A DNA stretch of 28,968 nt from assembly GCA_964540815.1 (NCBI GenBank), contig CAZIOH010000086.1:1-28968 (forward strand), read 5' to 3'. This document shows, piece after piece, positions 27,581 through 28,968 of the stretch (positions are counted from its first letter, which is position 1; each line of letters starts with the position of its first letter). A program made the position numbers and the translations under genes. The notes under the pieces were generated by a model. That model did not search any database. It was not told the DNA's origin and saw only the letters and a list, made by a program, of their open reading frames with translations. The DNA is from CAZIOH01 sp964540815. GTDB taxonomy: Bacteria; Myxococcota_A; Polyangia; Fen-1088.

Positions 27581-28054
27581 TCAAGGCACGGTGGGACCCG
27601 GGGGAACGGCGGGAGACGGCTGAGGCGCGGAAGGGGGTGGGGGCGGCAGGGGGACGTGCGCTGGTCCGGAAGCCGCGGCGCGAGCAGCGTCCGCGCGCCT
27701 GCGTCGCTCACGCGCCTCCTCGAAGCCCCAGCGCTCCTCCTCGGCGTCGAGCTGCAACCCTCCGGAGGCCGAACGCAGGGCAGCCGCCTTCTCGGCGGTG
27801 GAGTCCTTCTCACGGGCCGGAGAGGCCGGCGCCGGCGCCCTGGCCTTGGACGGGGTCGCACACCCCCAGGCTCCGCTGAAGAGCCCACAGACCACCGCCA
27901 AACACGACAGCGACCGGCAGAGGAACGGCAGCCCGCGCGGCGTCCGCGCCAGGCTCGGCGCGCGCGCGTCGCTCTGGCCATGTCGGTGTCGATGTCGCTG
28001 TCGGTCTCGGTGTCGGTCATGACGGGCGTCGAGGTGCTTGGTCGATCTGTTCAT
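27581..28054 (-). CDS. Putative small lipoprotein, uncertain N-terminus
   Basis: A 157-residue reading frame with a lipoprotein-type signal (CRSLSCLAVVCGLFSGAWGC, lipobox cysteine C65), then a disordered Ala/Pro-rich region, a charged helix-like part (LQLDAEEERWGFEEARERRRR), and a Pro-rich tail. No known family is recognised. The start is doubtful: from ATG 28054 the first ~35 residues are an odd His/Arg/Asp repeat encoded by hexanucleotide repeats. Another frame reads ATG GCC at about 27979 (MARATRA) and would give a normal short signal peptide if the GC-dinucleotide run nearby contained a frameshift. Probably its own transcript, ending at the stem-loop. Confidence 0.5.
   Translation of the reverse strand: MNRSTKHLDARHDRHRDRQRHRHRHGQSDARAPSLARTPRGLPFLCRSLSCLAVVCGLFSGAWGCATPSKARAPAPASPAREKDSTAEKAAALRSASGGLQLDAEEERWGFEEARERRRRADAARAAASGPAHVPLPPPPPSAPQPSPAVPPGPTVP
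27980..28019. repeat. Degenerate hexanucleotide repeat near the lipoprotein start
   Basis: About 40 bp of imperfect six-base units (TCGGTG, TCGATG, TCGCTG, TCGGTC). Read on the minus strand it gives Arg/His/Asp or Asp/Thr repeats depending on frame, so it may not be coding at all. Confidence 0.65.
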
Positions 28055-28173
28055 TGGATGTGGCACGGTCCCCCTTCGCACAAAAAAACGCAAGCGTCGA
28101 ACCTCCAGGCGAGACTCCCTGGCCTGCCGGCGGCTCCAATCTCGCTCGCCGCGCGGTAATCTCACGCGAGCCC

Positions 28174-28743
28174 ATGTCCAGCTCGCCGCCCGACCGCGCC
28201 ACCACCGCCGTCACCCCCGTCGTCCTGTCCCCGCGCGCCGGAGAGATCATCCGCGCCCTCGGGCTCGTGCCGCATCCCGAGCGCGGCCATTACCTGGAGA
28301 CCCATCGCGCGGAGACCGCCGTCGTCGCGGCCACGCACCCCGGTCCCCGGGCTGCGTCGACGGCCATCTACTTTCTGGTGACCGCGGCGGCTCCCGCCAC
28401 GCTCCTTCACCGCCTGAAGTCGGACGAGGTCTTTCACCTGTACGAGGGCGGGCCGGTCGACATCCTGCGGCTCGGCCCCGGTTCGAGCTGCGACGTGGCG
28501 CGTCTCGGGCGCGATCTGGCGGCCGGGCAGCGCCCGCAGCTCGTGGTTCCGGCGGGGACCTGGTTTGGTATCGAGCTCGGTGCCAGCGCCGAGCTCGGCC
28601 CCGACTTCGCCTTGATGGGTTGCACCGTCGCTCCCGGGTTCGAGTTTGCCGACTTCGAGCTGGCCGAGGGACCGGAGCTCGCCGTGATGTATCCCACCAT
28701 GGCCGGACGCATCGCGCGGATGAGCCGCTCCGCCGCGCCCTGA
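28174..28743 (+). CDS. DUF985 / cupin_5 family protein
   Basis: A 189-residue single-domain cupin. It carries the DUF985 signature LGLVPHPERGHYLETHRAE, then STAIYFLVTA, LLHRLKSDEVFHLYEGGPVDILRLG, VVPAGTWFGIELG, and FALMGCTVAPGFEFADFELA. Family members form small beta-barrels of unknown biochemical role. The frame is open upstream, but the ATG at 28174 directly precedes the conserved core after a short Ser/Pro-rich lead. It is divergent from the lipoprotein gene (119 bp between starts); that gap has an A7 run at 28082-28088 and no strong promoter for this gene. Confidence 0.87.
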   Translation: MSSSPPDRATTAVTPVVLSPRAGEIIRALGLVPHPERGHYLETHRAETAVVAATHPGPRAASTAIYFLVTAAAPATLLHRLKSDEVFHLYEGGPVDILRLGPGSSCDVARLGRDLAAGQRPQLVVPAGTWFGIELGASAELGPDFALMGCTVAPGFEFADFELAEGPELAVMYPTMAGRIARMSRSAAP

Positions 28744-28968
28744 GCCAGCTCGAGTCAAAGGCATGGGCCACGGCCACGCGTCGCGGCCACGTGAAGGTTG
28801 GGGCGGCGCGAGAGGTCAGGTGAAGGGCGGGTGAATGTTTATGTTTAATGACATCGACATATGACAGCCCACAGATCGTCTAGTAGATCCATCAGACTGC
28901 GGGGGTCACGTCTCTTTGCCGTCCTCCCCGTGGCGTTGCCGCCGGATTGCCGCGCCAGCCCCAGCCCC
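28744..28968. other. Terminal intergenic stretch with AT-rich core
   Basis: No gene is supported. Bases about 28830-28895 are markedly AT-richer than the rest of the window and contain the imperfect dyad GATCGTCTAGTAGATC (28874-28889), which looks like a promoter or operator region for a gene beyond the window. The last ~60 bases return to high GC and have no convincing start codon. Confidence 0.35.

Noticed and set aside
27484..28020. Asp/Thr-repeat ORF starting MTDTETDSD
   Set aside because: After the repeat it becomes Arg-rich noise, while the other frame holds a lipoprotein signal.
28070..28090. TGGCACGG upstream of the lipoprotein/cupin genes as a fifth sigma-54 promoter
   Set aside because: No GC at the required ten-base distance after GG on the plus strand; the minus-strand alternative near 28095 has a poor -24 half.

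Overview
The window is about 29 kb of very GC-rich bacterial DNA with densely packed genes on both strands. A complete GlgE-type trehalose/glycogen pathway, an NtrC-family regulator, several -24/-12 (sigma-54) promoter matches and long low-complexity secreted proteins fit a soil myxobacterial/deltaproteobacterial-type genome (Myxococcota). That placement is inference; there is no rRNA or other marker gene, and I saw no tRNA, CRISPR array, insertion sequence or integrase.

Layout. 1-1094: 3' part of a frameshifted von Willebrand factor A (VWA) gene. 1155-7230 (minus): glgE, maltokinase and glgB, each start overlapping the previous stop by four bases. 7313-9397 (plus): a divergent GH77 4-alpha-glucanotransferase. 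9465-10151: a small secreted protein, separated from a convergent DUF4336-like gene (10264-10983, minus) by a perfect 21-bp inverted repeat. 11149-14795 (plus): PEBP-like protein, phospholipase D-VTT fusion, and an EEP-family hydrolase. 14896-15510 (minus): a secreted Gly/Thr/Ser repeat protein. 15663-18354 (minus): a wrecked three-subunit aldehyde/xanthine oxidoreductase operon. 18562-22528 (plus): membrane-SRPBCC protein, zinc alcohol dehydrogenase, hemerythrin and a double VOC protein. 22536-25880 (minus): trehalose synthase-maltokinase fusion, preceded by an NtrC-like response regulator (26051-27487) and a putative lipoprotein. 28174-28743 (plus): a DUF985 cupin.

How the genes fit together. 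TreS-Mak and the stand-alone Mak would turn trehalose/maltose into maltose 1-phosphate, GlgE would polymerise it, GlgB would branch the glucan and MalQ would remodel maltodextrins. The middle of the window looks like a stress island (lipid turnover, hemerythrin, dehydrogenase, SRPBCC). Four of its transcription units carry -24/-12 promoter-like sequences with a GGCAC core: DUF4336, Gly/Thr-rich protein, SRPBCC-ADH and hemerythrin. The local NtrC-like regulator lacks the GAFTGA sigma-54 contact loop, so it is not an obvious activator for them.

Most noteworthy: the shared sigma-54-like promoters, the GAFTGA-less regulator upstream of treS, the altered kinase motifs in the TreS-fused maltokinase domain, and the oxidoreductase operon in which two deletions each remove a subunit boundary.
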